Part shown: one piece after another, positions 6,825 through 15,527 of the stretch | Numbering within the stretch: position 1 is the first letter of the stretch | Layout: every line of letters starts with the position of its first letter | Source of the DNA: Thermoplasmatota archaeon | GTDB taxonomy: Archaea; Thermoplasmatota; Thermoplasmata; UBA10834 | Assembly: GCA_018818785.1 (NCBI GenBank) | Contig: JAHIRF010000007.1 | Span: 23,711-87,710, forward strand | Direction of reading: 5' to 3' | Length of the DNA stretch: 64,000 nt | Notes under the pieces: generated by a model | The model's database searches: none | The model's input: only the letters and a program-made list of their open reading frames with translations | What the model was told of the DNA's origin: nothing | Made by a program: the position numbers and the translations under genes

Positions 6825-8753
6825 TTGATGCACAGACGCACACTCCCATCGTGGCGGATGAGGGATGTGTTGTTAGTCATTCTCAGCCAGGGCATCCGAG
6901 TCAAAAGTGAGAAATACATAGGCAGTCGATGGCACAGCACATTGAACGAGGATAGACTAGACAAAGCCCTGGAATTCACAACGTCGATGATGAGCACAAG
7001 GGACCTGGACCAGCTCATCGACAACATAATGGATATAATCACTGGTGATTTCGGATTCGAAGGATGCGACGCGCTCCTGCTCGACAAGGAGAAGAACGAA
7101 TTCGTGATGCGTGCCAGCAAGGGATTCGCCGAGGTCGGCTTCAAACTCGTGGGAAGACTGACGAAGTCCGTGGAATCCGTCATGCATGACCTCGATGATT
7201 GCGAGAGCCTAGGGAGATTCACCTGCATCTACAGAGCCAAGGAAGGCGATGATCCCAGCGGATACTTCAGCCTCCTACATCCGGAAAGGGCGAAGCTACC
7301 CAGAGAGAACCCGGATGATTGGCACGAGCTCGACGTTCTCTATGTCAAGTTCGAAGACGAGAAAGGCCGTATCGTGGGATTCCTCCAACCAGACGGACCC
7401 AAGGATGGAAGGATACCTTCGGGCCAGCTGATCACCAATCTGGAGATATTCGCTGCCTTGGCATCGATTGCGGTCGCCAATGCGGAGATAGTCAGCGAGC
7501 TCAACAGGAATGTGATGATCTACAAGACCATGGCAAAGACCACTGCCGCGATACAGGACCCTGTGGACCTCAAGGAGACGATCAGGAGGATAGCTGACAG
7601 CCTGAACACGCTCGTCCCTTTCGACGAGATCAGTGTATACCTCATCGACTGGGAGAAGAACCTGCTCATGCCGGTATATGCCACCGGCCCGTACGCGAAC
7701 GAGGCGATGGCGGATATCGGACCCATCAGTGGACTGGCCGGAGTGGTCGCCCGGTCAGGCAAGGTCGAGATCGTCAAGGACTCAATGGACGACGAGAGGG
7801 TCGAGGACATCCCTGGCATCGACGAGGAGGAGATACGCCAGACGATGATGTGCATACCGCTCAAGAGCAAGGCAGGTGAGGTCGAGGGCGTATTGGACCT
7901 CTACAGGGATAAGAGCAGGCAGTTCACGGTCGCTGAGTGGGAGATAGCCGAACCTTTCGCGACACATGCTGCAATCGCCCTCGAGAACGCTCGTCTGAGA
8001 GAGGAATTGAAGTCCAACTTCGAATCCGTCCAGAGGGCCTTCGAGGACATGAAGACCCTCGACAAGGCCAAGGACAGCCTGGTCAACACGATATCCCATG
8101 AACTCCGCACGCCTCTGACGACCATCCTCGGCTACCTGGAAATGGCAAGCCATGGGATGTACGGTGAGATCAGTCCCAAGCTCAAGGAGAAGATGAATAC
8201 GATGGTCTCCTCGGTCAACAGGATCAACAGCCTGGTGGGTAAGATGTTGGAGATGTCCAGGCTCCAGGACGGCACTTTGATCCTCGATAAGGAGCCTGTC
8301 AACCTCGCCCTATTGGTGAAGGAGGTGGTCAGGGACCTCGACGAGGAGACCAATACGAAGAAACATACTCTGACTGTGCTCTTCGGCGGGGAACTACCGG
8401 TGGTCAATGCAGACAGGCTGAGGCTACGGGATGTGCTCTTCAACCTGATCAACAACGCCATCAGGTACACCGCTGAAGGCGGCCAGATCACCATAGGCGC
8501 AGACATACTCAGCGGCAAGGTCCACATATGGATCAAGGACACGGGCAAGGGCATTGCCGATAGCGACAAGCAGAAGATATTCGACCGATTCTTCCTCGCG
8601 GACATGGGACTCACCAGGGATGACGGGCGCGTGGGCATAGGGCTCTACGTGAGCAGGGAGATCATCCGGAAGCACGGCGGGGACATGTGGTTCGAGAGCA
8701 GTGAAGCTGTGGGCAGCACGTTCCATTTCACCATCCCGCTCATGCGCAGATGA
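6825..8753 (+). CDS. Sensor histidine kinase with two GAF domains
   Basis: This is a cytoplasmic signal-transduction kinase of about 642 residues. After a short N-terminus come a GAF-type domain (about 45-220), a second GAF domain (about 235-385), a coiled linker, and a HisKA dimerisation domain with the H-box ISHELRTPL, whose phospho-acceptor His is near residue 425. A HATPase_c domain follows, with an N-box (LINNAIRY), G1 box (DTGKGIADSD) and G2 box (GIGLYVS). There are no transmembrane helices or receiver domain, so the stimulus is probably intracellular or redox-related, and the response regulator must be encoded elsewhere. The start is uncertain: TTG 6825, ATG 6828 or a later site. A TATA-like sequence near 6789-6796 favours the early ones. 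Confidence 0.92.
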   Translation: MMHRRTLPSWRMRDVLLVILSQGIRVKSEKYIGSRWHSTLNEDRLDKALEFTTSMMSTRDLDQLIDNIMDIITGDFGFEGCDALLLDKEKNEFVMRASKGFAEVGFKLVGRLTKSVESVMHDLDDCESLGRFTCIYRAKEGDDPSGYFSLLHPERAKLPRENPDDWHELDVLYVKFEDEKGRIVGFLQPDGPKDGRIPSGQLITNLEIFAALASIAVANAEIVSELNRNVMIYKTMAKTTAAIQDPVDLKETIRRIADSLNTLVPFDEISVYLIDWEKNLLMPVYATGPYANEAMADIGPISGLAGVVARSGKVEIVKDSMDDERVEDIPGIDEEEIRQTMMCIPLKSKAGEVEGVLDLYRDKSRQFTVAEWEIAEPFATHAAIALENARLREELKSNFESVQRAFEDMKTLDKAKDSLVNTISHELRTPLTTILGYLEMASHGMYGEISPKLKEKMNTMVSSVNRINSLVGKMLEMSRLQDGTLILDKEPVNLALLVKEVVRDLDEETNTKKHTLTVLFGGELPVVNADRLRLRDVLFNLINNAIRYTAEGGQITIGADILSGKVHIWIKDTGKGIADSDKQKIFDRFFLADMGLTRDDGRVGIGLYVSREIIRKHGGDMWFESSEAVGSTFHFTIPLMRR

Positions 8754-8866
8754 TGCGTTCTTTTCTCAGACAATTACGATTCGACCTGACAGCATTTGCT
8801 CTTTTAGAAGACAAATGAAAAGGATCAGAGATGAAGGGGTTTCAGCCGAGTGGTACCTGGTCACGA

Positions 8867-10312
8867 TCAGTGCCCGCAGGCCTTCTCGAAGACATCCGCG
8901 GACGGCCACGACGGGTCTTCCATCATGTACTTGTGCATCGCCCTTGCCGCACGCTTCCCGTCGCCCATAGCGAGGATGACGGTCGCGGCGCCTGATGCGA
9001 TGTCTCCGCCGGCGAAGACGCCTTTCTTGGATGTCCTGCCCTCGGGATCGACTGCGATCGTGCCGTGCTTGGTCGTCTTCAGGTCCGGGGTGGTCATCGG
9101 CACGAGCGGGTTGGGGCTCTGTCCGATGGCGACAAGGACAGTCTGGCAATCGAGCCGGAACTCTGAGCCTGGTATCTTCACCGGTCGGCGCCTTCCAGAG
9201 GCATCCGGCTCTCCGAGCTGCATGCGTATGGCCTCTATCTGCTTCAGGTTCCCACAGTCGTCACCTATGAACTTGACGGGTGCCGCCAGCAGTTCGAATC
9301 GCACACCCTCTTCCTTGGCGTGGTGCACCTCTTCCCGCCTCGCGGGTAGTTCGGCATCCGAACGCCTGTAGAGGATGATCGATTCCTTGGCCCCCAGTCT
9401 CAGCGAGGTCCTGGCGCAGTCCATGGCCACGTTCCCGCCACCCAATGTCACGACGGTCTCGCCGATACCCACGGGGGTATCGTATTCAGGGAACTTGAAC
9501 GCCTTCATGAGGTTCGTCCTCGTGAGGAACTCGTTCGCTGACATGATCCCGTTCAGGTTCTCGCCTTCGAGGTTGGTCCAGTTGGGCAGACCAGCACCGG
9601 TTGCGACGAACACGGAATCATATTCCTTGAGCAGGTCGTCGACAGTCTCGAGCTTGCCGATGACATAGTCCGTCTTGATATCGACACCGGACCTGCGTAT
9701 GTAATCGACCTCGGCCTCAACGATCTCCTTGGGCAATCTGAACTCAGGGATACCGTACACGAGCACGCCACCGCAGTACTGCAACGCCTCGAACGCCGAG
9801 ACCTTGTAGCCCAGCTTCGCGAGGTCACCCGCGACGGTGAGCCCAGCCGGTCCAGCACCTACGACTGCGACCTTCTTTCCGTTCGCCGGGGGCATCTCAA
9901 TCTTGCCGTGCTTCTGCTCCCTGCGCTCCCAATCAGCGAGGAACCGCTCGAGCCTGCCGATCCCGACCGGCTCGTTCTTCTTGCCGACCACGCAGTTGCC
10001 TTCGCACTGGACCTCGTACGGGCAGACCCTGCCGCACACGGCGGGCAGGTTCTGTTTCTGCCTGATGATCTTGATGGCCTCAGAGAAGTTGCCTTCCTGG
10101 ACCTGCTTGATGAACGCTGGTATGTCGATCTCGACAGGGCAGCCGTCCACGCACAGCTTCCTGTTGGGGCCCGGCTTGCACTGGAGACATCTCTGGGCCT
10201 CCATGATCGCGGTCTGACCGTCCTGACCCATCGGGACCTCGTCGAAGTTGTGTACACGCGTCTTCGGGTCCTGCTCTGGCATCGGGTACTTCTTCGGGAC
10301 TATCTTCGCCAT
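8867..10312 (-). CDS. NfnB / GltA-type flavoprotein (NADPH-dependent glutamate synthase small-subunit family)
   Basis: This 481-residue protein has the full architecture of the glutamate synthase beta subunit and NfnB. An N-terminal Fe-S module (about 35-105) includes CLQCKPGPNRKLCVDGCP and CGRVCPYEVQCEGNC. A first dinucleotide-binding fold has VAVVGAGPAGLTVAGDLA (about 148-165), a second has VVTLGGGNVAMDCARTS (about 286-302), and the C-terminal FAD signature GVFAGGDIASGAATV follows. Such proteins take NAD(P)H electrons and pass them through FAD and Fe-S clusters. One base separates it from the upstream NfnA-like gene. The pair could serve the glutamate synthase subunits upstream or act as a bifurcating transhydrogenase. 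Confidence 0.93.
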   Translation of the reverse strand: MAKIVPKKYPMPEQDPKTRVHNFDEVPMGQDGQTAIMEAQRCLQCKPGPNRKLCVDGCPVEIDIPAFIKQVQEGNFSEAIKIIRQKQNLPAVCGRVCPYEVQCEGNCVVGKKNEPVGIGRLERFLADWERREQKHGKIEMPPANGKKVAVVGAGPAGLTVAGDLAKLGYKVSAFEALQYCGGVLVYGIPEFRLPKEIVEAEVDYIRRSGVDIKTDYVIGKLETVDDLLKEYDSVFVATGAGLPNWTNLEGENLNGIMSANEFLTRTNLMKAFKFPEYDTPVGIGETVVTLGGGNVAMDCARTSLRLGAKESIILYRRSDAELPARREEVHHAKEEGVRFELLAAPVKFIGDDCGNLKQIEAIRMQLGEPDASGRRRPVKIPGSEFRLDCQTVLVAIGQSPNPLVPMTTPDLKTTKHGTIAVDPEGRTSKKGVFAGGDIASGAATVILAMGDGKRAARAMHKYMMEDPSWPSADVFEKACGH

Positions 10313-10313
10313 T

Positions 10314-11141
10314 CTACTTCCCCTCCTGCAATAGCTTCAGAGAGACCTGCTCCTCCGCATGATACCTCTTGTTCCTGGCGATCAGGTTGTTGAAATCGAC
10401 CTTGTGCCCATCGAACTCGGGACCGTCGACGCAGCCGAACTTCGTCTTGCCATCGATGATGACCCTGCACGAACCACACATGCCGGTGCCGTCGACCATG
10501 ATCGGGTTCAGGCTCACGACCGTGTGTATGTTGTGAGGCCTTGTGATATCGGACATGACCTTCATCATGATGATCGGGCCAACGGCGTAGACCATGTTGA
10601 CCTCACGCTTCTCCTCTATGAGCTTCTTCAGGATGTCGCTCACGAAGCCTTTGTGGCCCTTCGAGCCGTCATCCGTGCACACGTGGAACTCGTCGCTGAC
10701 CGACTTGATCTCATCCTCGTAGATGAGCAATTTCTCGTTCCTCGCACCGATGATGGACACCGTCTTGTTCCCGGCCTCCTTGAGGGCGCGCACGACCGGG
10801 TACATCAGGGCAAGACCTATGCCGCCGCCGATGCAGACCACGGTCCCGACCTTGTGGAGTTCGGTGGGCAATCCCAACGGTCCGACCAGGCTGAACATCT
10901 TGTCGCCCGCCTTCAGCAATCCCAGCTTCTTGGTCGTCCTGCCGATCTCGAGCGCGGCGATCGTGACCGTGCCCTTCTCAACAGAAAAATCCGCCATCGT
11001 GAGAGGTATCCTCTCCCCGCGCTCGTCGACCGTGAGCATCACGAACTGACCGGCCTTGGCCCTCTTGGCGATGTGGGGCGCTAAGATCTCCAACCTCGTG
11101 ACGTCCGGCGTGAGCTTTTCCGCCTTGACTATCTCATACAT
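10314..11141 (-). CDS. NfnA / SudB-like ferredoxin-NADP+ reductase alpha subunit
   Basis: This 275-residue protein belongs to the group containing NfnA, sulfide dehydrogenase SudB and the PyrK-type reductase. It has an FAD-binding barrel (LTMADFS, about 47-53), an NAD-binding lobe with the glycine-rich GTVVCIGGGIGLALMYPV (about 100-117), and a C-terminal 2Fe-2S region with the cysteines of GMCGSCRV and FGCVDGPEFDGH. I set the start at ATG 11141, where homology begins and an AGGAAGAG-like site sits upstream. It lies one base before the NfnB-like gene. In bifurcating Nfn complexes this subunit exchanges electrons with NADH. Its promoter is separate from the upstream gltB-like genes. Confidence 0.92.
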   Translation of the reverse strand: MYEIVKAEKLTPDVTRLEILAPHIAKRAKAGQFVMLTVDERGERIPLTMADFSVEKGTVTIAALEIGRTTKKLGLLKAGDKMFSLVGPLGLPTELHKVGTVVCIGGGIGLALMYPVVRALKEAGNKTVSIIGARNEKLLIYEDEIKSVSDEFHVCTDDGSKGHKGFVSDILKKLIEEKREVNMVYAVGPIIMMKVMSDITRPHNIHTVVSLNPIMVDGTGMCGSCRVIIDGKTKFGCVDGPEFDGHKVDFNNLIARNKRYHAEEQVSLKLLQEGK

Positions 11142-11230
11142 CGTAGCACTCTTCCTGCCCCCGGCCAGCATATCTGGACGGAGGACCATTCAGTAGGTAC
11201 GCGAAGCTAACTGGCGCGTGATTCTCACGT

Positions 11231-11243
11231 TCATATTTAAACA
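11231..11243 (-). promoter_or_regulatory. TATA box for the nfnA-nfnB-like pair
   Basis: The minus strand reads TTTAAATATGAAC in the 240-base gap between the amidotransferase subunit and the NfnA-like gene. It would give a start of transcription near 11210 and a leader of about 70 bases. This suggests the reductase pair can be expressed independently of the upstream synthase genes. Confidence 0.55.
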
Positions 11244-11382
11244 TGCTGACAGTACGATGAATGATGGTGCGTTTTCCGACGCTTTCGCTCCGATTAATGC
11301 ATTCCCCGGACCTTGTGTGAACAGACATCTGATTCGTTGAAAAATGATCGGGACCGGATGGTACCCAATCATCGCTCATGCT

Positions 11383-14019
11383 TCAGGAATCGCCCGTCTC
11401 CTGCACCTGTTTCTTGCCGGCAAGTGTGACCATCGGCACGGGCTCGATCTTCCTGTAGACCTCTTCAGGGTTCCTCCTAGAGCCGTCGACCCTGAGCAAG
11501 AAGTCATCCACGGGTATGTCGAAGAGGCGTTCGTTCTCCTTCAGGTACGGGAGTATGAGATTCCAATCCTCCGGTGTGAGCTTGGCCAATCTACCGCCGT
11601 TCAGCTGGTCCTCGCCCACTAGCTTCCTCGGGTCTCGGACGTAGATCGCCCCGCCTGAGGCGAGGGAGAACAGGTTGCCTCCAGGATATGGTTCCGGGAG
11701 CTCGACCAGCTTGCCGTCACCATCGAACGATATGCCGTTGAGCACGACGAACCCTCCTCCGTAGAGCGGGTTGCCCGCCATGAACGATTCTGCGAGGTAG
11801 TCGAGGCATGTGCCGTTTATGACGACCTTAGGCCTGCCGACTGCGTTGATCAGAGGTCGTCCAGCCGCGTTGCCGAGGACATAAGCCTCCCCACCCTTCG
11901 CGCCGTACATGAAGGTCTGGCCGACATCGCCTTGGACGACCAGTTTGCCGTCGTTCAATATCTGCCCCAGCTGGTCCTGGCCGTTCGCATGGACGCGTAT
12001 GTCCGCGCCGTCGAGACCGGACGCGAGGTAGTCTCCTGGGCTGCCGTACACATCCAACCTGAACCCTTTCGATTTCGGGCCGAGGCCGCATCCGAAGAAC
12101 CGCTGGCCATGGCACCCGAATATTATCACTCTGTTCCAGCCGAGGTCCTTCGCGGCCCTTATCACGAACGATGCGCCGTCCTCGCCCTCCATCGGGAAGT
12201 CCGCGCAATCGAGCACGAGTATGGAGTAGGGCGATTGCGGCGGCCTCATCTTGGAGATGTTCTTCCGGTCCACTAGCGCGTAGAGCGACCTATCATCCGC
12301 CTCTATCTTCGGGAGTGCACGCAGGATGGTCTCGATCGCCTCGTTGGCCTTATCGACTATCCTGCTGCGCCTGAACTTCCCAGTTGGATAACGCCTGTCT
12401 ATCATCAGCGTTAGTATCCTCAGGTACTCGCTCATCGAGGCGTCTCCTGCGGATGCTGATTTGACCATCTGGGCGAAGAGCGAGTTGAGTTCGCTCCCGG
12501 TCATCTCATGAAGCTTCTGTTTGAATAATTTGAACTCGGCGACCGGATCCTTCCTCGCGGCGAACTGCTCTCCGAGGTCGCCTGCCCTGGGAACTCTTGG
12601 AAGACGCTTCGTGAGCTTGAGGTCCTCCGCCTTGTCCCACGAGTTGTTCGGGACTGTGACCATCGTCCCGAACTTGTTGGTGCAGATGAGCCTAAGGGAA
12701 CCGGGGGTCTCCTTCTGCTGATGGAGAGAGAATATGAACGCGCCACCGTCGGTGTAGCTACCGCCTCTCGCGTTCCAGTACTTGTCCGCGTATCTGGGGA
12801 CGGATGGCACCTCCAGGGATATGCTCTCGAGGGCCGAGTCGATCGCCTGCTTCTCCGAGGCGATCAGCCCTATCTGCACATCACCGTCCACAAGCGCGAA
12901 CACCTGTGGCCTGAGCATCGATGTGTCGGTTATGCCCATGAGCTGGAGCCTGTTCTCGTAATACGAGTTGCGGCCGATGATGAAGAGCCAGGGACCATCC
13001 GGGGAACCGTGGATGTGGGTCCGCTGGACCGCTTTGTACACGCGCTTCTTCTCCTCTGGCAGGAGGGAGAAGTCCCTTTCGGTCGTAGGTGCGAGCGCTT
13101 CGATGATATACTCGAGCGGGTAGCTGTAGGTCCTGTTCAGCACGTCGAAGAGCAGCACGGCGACCTCCGTGTCCGTCAGGAAGAGAGGTGCGATGTTCCT
13201 CTGCGCGAGGTATTCGGAGACCGAATGGTAGTTGGCGAAATCGCCGTTGTGCACGAGCGCCTCGTCCAGCCCTATGAACGGATGGGCCCCTCCAGGGTGC
13301 CAGACACGCCCTTTGGTAGGATATCTCTGATGTCCGATCCAGACATGGGCCTTGAACTCGTCGAGCTTGTAGTACCTGATGACGTCCTCTGCGTACCCCA
13401 CTATCTTGAGCACGAGCATGTTCCTTCCGTGGGACATCACGAATGCAGCCATCCCGGACGATGCGTACCATCTGTGGTTCGTCCTGAAACTGTTCTGATA
13501 GACGAACTCGTCCTCCGCTTTTTGACGGTCCATGTCCTCGAGCTTGTTGTCCTTCATGAACTGGTCGAGCACGGGACCCTTCACGCGGCAGAAGTACCTC
13601 CATACGGCTGGAGGCTTGACCTCGAGGGTGCCGAGCACTTTCTTGTCCGTGCTCGTCTCGACCTCATACATCTTGGATACTTCGTAACATGGATCGATGA
13701 ATTCGGATTCCAGCGATCGACGAGCATCCGGTTTCAGGTACGCGACCTGCACCAGGTAGTGGGTCCTGAGCACTTCCTCGGAGACACCGAGCTGCTCTGC
13801 GGACAGTCCGACCGCCGCGATGCCGCCGCCCTTGCCGTTCCCTCTGTTGTGCATCTGCTCGAGGGGTTTGAGAATGTGCTTCCCAGCGAGGGGCACTGAG
13901 CTGGCGAGACCGACCACCCCGCATCCGCCCTCGGCCTCCGTCATACGTGCGCCCTTGGCCGCGGATGATTGCTTCATCCAGGACCGTGACGAGATGATCG
14001 TCTCGACCTGCGGATTCAC
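11383..14019 (-). CDS. gltB: Glutamate synthase amidotransferase-GXGXG subunit
   Basis: This 878-residue protein fuses two parts of glutamate synthase that many archaea encode as separate genes. The N-terminal class II glutamine amidotransferase has its nucleophilic Cys in GGCGVVGL (Cys33 of the predicted product, so a propeptide of 32 residues would have to be removed), with HNRGNGKGG downstream and VHNGDFANYHS for glutamine binding. The C-terminal part (about 600-800) has the GXGXG beta-helix repeats (GDVGQTFMYGAKGGEAYVLG). The GTG start at 14019 overlaps the upstream stop codon (GTGA) and follows a strong GGAGGTG. It should release ammonia from glutamine for the FMN subunit encoded upstream. 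The synthase FMN and Fe-S centres are in the neighbouring protein. Confidence 0.92.
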   Translation of the reverse strand: MNPQVETIISSRSWMKQSSAAKGARMTEAEGGCGVVGLASSVPLAGKHILKPLEQMHNRGNGKGGGIAAVGLSAEQLGVSEEVLRTHYLVQVAYLKPDARRSLESEFIDPCYEVSKMYEVETSTDKKVLGTLEVKPPAVWRYFCRVKGPVLDQFMKDNKLEDMDRQKAEDEFVYQNSFRTNHRWYASSGMAAFVMSHGRNMLVLKIVGYAEDVIRYYKLDEFKAHVWIGHQRYPTKGRVWHPGGAHPFIGLDEALVHNGDFANYHSVSEYLAQRNIAPLFLTDTEVAVLLFDVLNRTYSYPLEYIIEALAPTTERDFSLLPEEKKRVYKAVQRTHIHGSPDGPWLFIIGRNSYYENRLQLMGITDTSMLRPQVFALVDGDVQIGLIASEKQAIDSALESISLEVPSVPRYADKYWNARGGSYTDGGAFIFSLHQQKETPGSLRLICTNKFGTMVTVPNNSWDKAEDLKLTKRLPRVPRAGDLGEQFAARKDPVAEFKLFKQKLHEMTGSELNSLFAQMVKSASAGDASMSEYLRILTLMIDRRYPTGKFRRSRIVDKANEAIETILRALPKIEADDRSLYALVDRKNISKMRPPQSPYSILVLDCADFPMEGEDGASFVIRAAKDLGWNRVIIFGCHGQRFFGCGLGPKSKGFRLDVYGSPGDYLASGLDGADIRVHANGQDQLGQILNDGKLVVQGDVGQTFMYGAKGGEAYVLGNAAGRPLINAVGRPKVVINGTCLDYLAESFMAGNPLYGGGFVVLNGISFDGDGKLVELPEPYPGGNLFSLASGGAIYVRDPRKLVGEDQLNGGRLAKLTPEDWNLILPYLKENERLFDIPVDDFLLRVDGSRRNPEEVYRKIEPVPMVTLAGKKQVQETGDS

Positions 14020-15527
14020 TTGCCCACCTCCTTCGCCTGCTTGTCCGCATGTCTCAGCAGGTCCGTGCGTCCCCTCAGCTCAGATATGCCCTTCATACCT
14101 AACCTGTGGAGCAGCTCGCACCATTGCAGCTTCCATGAACTGTACATGTTGACGATCCTTTGCGCGCCCCAGTCCGAGTGCGTCATCTGCTGGAGTTCGG
14201 GATCGGTCGTCGCTATGCCTCTGGGGCAGCCCCTCCCGCTCTCGCAGTTGCCGCATCTCACGCATCCGAGTGCGACAAGGTCCGCCGTCCCGATGACCAC
14301 GCAGTCCGCGCCTAGCGCGATGGATTTTGCGGCGTCCATGGCGGTCCTGAGACCCCCGCTCGCTACGAGCGTCACCTCGTCCCTGATGCCCTCGTTCATC
14401 AGGAACCTGTGGACCTTGGGTATCGCGTATTCGATGGGCATCGCGATGTTCTTCTTCGCTATCTCAGGAGCAGCGCCCGTGCCGCCGTATCCTCCGTCCA
14501 GATGTACTATGTGAGCTCCTGCGTAATAGCTGCCTACGCTCACCATCTCGACATCGTTCGGCGTGGACACCTTCACCGATATGAGTGCCTTGGGGTTTAT
14601 CGCGAGCGCCCAGTCGAGGTGCTTCTTGTGGTCCTCGACGGAGTACACGCTGTGGAATGGGAACGGGGAGAACAGGCTCGTGTAAGGTACCGCCTCCCTC
14701 ATGCGCGCGACCTCAGGAGTGTTCTTGTCATGCAGCAGGTGCCCGCCCAGGCCCGGCTTCGCGCCTTGGGCGTACTTGAACTCCAGTATGCGGGAGCGCT
14801 GGATAGTGGCTTCGCGTACACCGAACAGGCCGGTCGCGATCTGAGTCACGATGTGGTCCTTGAACGGTATCAGCGCGTCCGGATAGCCGCCTTCGCCCGT
14901 CGATACGAATGTGCCTAGCATCTCCGCCGCCTTTGCACGGGCCAGCATCGTGTGCACGCTGATGGATCCGAACGACATGCCGCCGCCATAGAACGGTACG
15001 GGTATCTCGATCTGCTCGCCCTTTCCGCGCCTGTTAAGCCGCACGGAGGTGTCGAAATCAGCCGGATCGAACCTGCCCTGAGATTCGGGCAGTCTGAAAT
15101 ATAGCTTGTCGAAGCCGCCACCCGAGCGGCCGATATTCGCAGGGTCGTCGAGGGCGATCGGCCTTCCGCTTTCGGCCTGCCTCCATGTGGAGAGTATCAT
15201 CTCCGCGGGCCAGCGTGGATCACCCATGCTCTGATAATTGTCGCTCGGGCCGACGGACAGAGAGCCCGTTGGACAGTTGGCGACACAGAAGAAGTAGTTC
15301 ACATCGCAGGACGGACCCATGCATTTCCGGTCATCCGGCGGGAGTATCTTCGTATGGCCTTCGACACGTTTGTGGACACCATATGGACATAACGATTCGC
15401 ACATGCCGCATGAGATGCACTTATCGGACCGCTTGACGCTGAACCTGTTCATGAACTGAAGCCTCTCGGCGGGAGAGAGTGAGACCTCGGGGAAGGAGTC
15501 CATGTAATGACCGGATCGCTCAGCCAT
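14016..15527 (-). CDS. gltB: Glutamate synthase FMN/Fe-S subunit with N-terminal ferredoxin domain
   Basis: This is the catalytic core of an archaeal-type glutamate synthase (503 residues). The ferredoxin-like N-terminus has CISCGMCESLCPYG and later cysteines (KCMGPSCDVNYFFCVANCP). The TIM barrel contains MSFGSIS, STGEGGYPDA, AQGAKPGLGGH, YSVED and GGYGGTGAAPEIA, then the phosphate-binding ASGGLRTAMDAAK and the Fe-S loop CVRCGNCESGRGCP. It should convert 2-oxoglutarate plus ammonia to glutamate with reduced FMN. I set the start at ATG 15527 behind GGTGAG. It overlaps the upstream paralogue by 8 bases and the amidotransferase gene by 4, so the three are translated in close linkage. Confidence 0.93.
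   Translation of the reverse strand: MAERSGHYMDSFPEVSLSPAERLQFMNRFSVKRSDKCISCGMCESLCPYGVHKRVEGHTKILPPDDRKCMGPSCDVNYFFCVANCPTGSLSVGPSDNYQSMGDPRWPAEMILSTWRQAESGRPIALDDPANIGRSGGGFDKLYFRLPESQGRFDPADFDTSVRLNRRGKGEQIEIPVPFYGGGMSFGSISVHTMLARAKAAEMLGTFVSTGEGGYPDALIPFKDHIVTQIATGLFGVREATIQRSRILEFKYAQGAKPGLGGHLLHDKNTPEVARMREAVPYTSLFSPFPFHSVYSVEDHKKHLDWALAINPKALISVKVSTPNDVEMVSVGSYYAGAHIVHLDGGYGGTGAAPEIAKKNIAMPIEYAIPKVHRFLMNEGIRDEVTLVASGGLRTAMDAAKSIALGADCVVIGTADLVALGCVRCGNCESGRGCPRGIATTDPELQQMTHSDWGAQRIVNMYSSWKLQWCELLHRLGMKGISELRGRTDLLRHADKQAKEVGK

Noticed and set aside
12721-13899. 392-codon open frame on the plus strand opposite the glutamate synthase amidotransferase subunit
   Set aside because: Long antisense frames are expected opposite GC-rich genes. 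The minus-strand protein has clear family motifs and this one has none.
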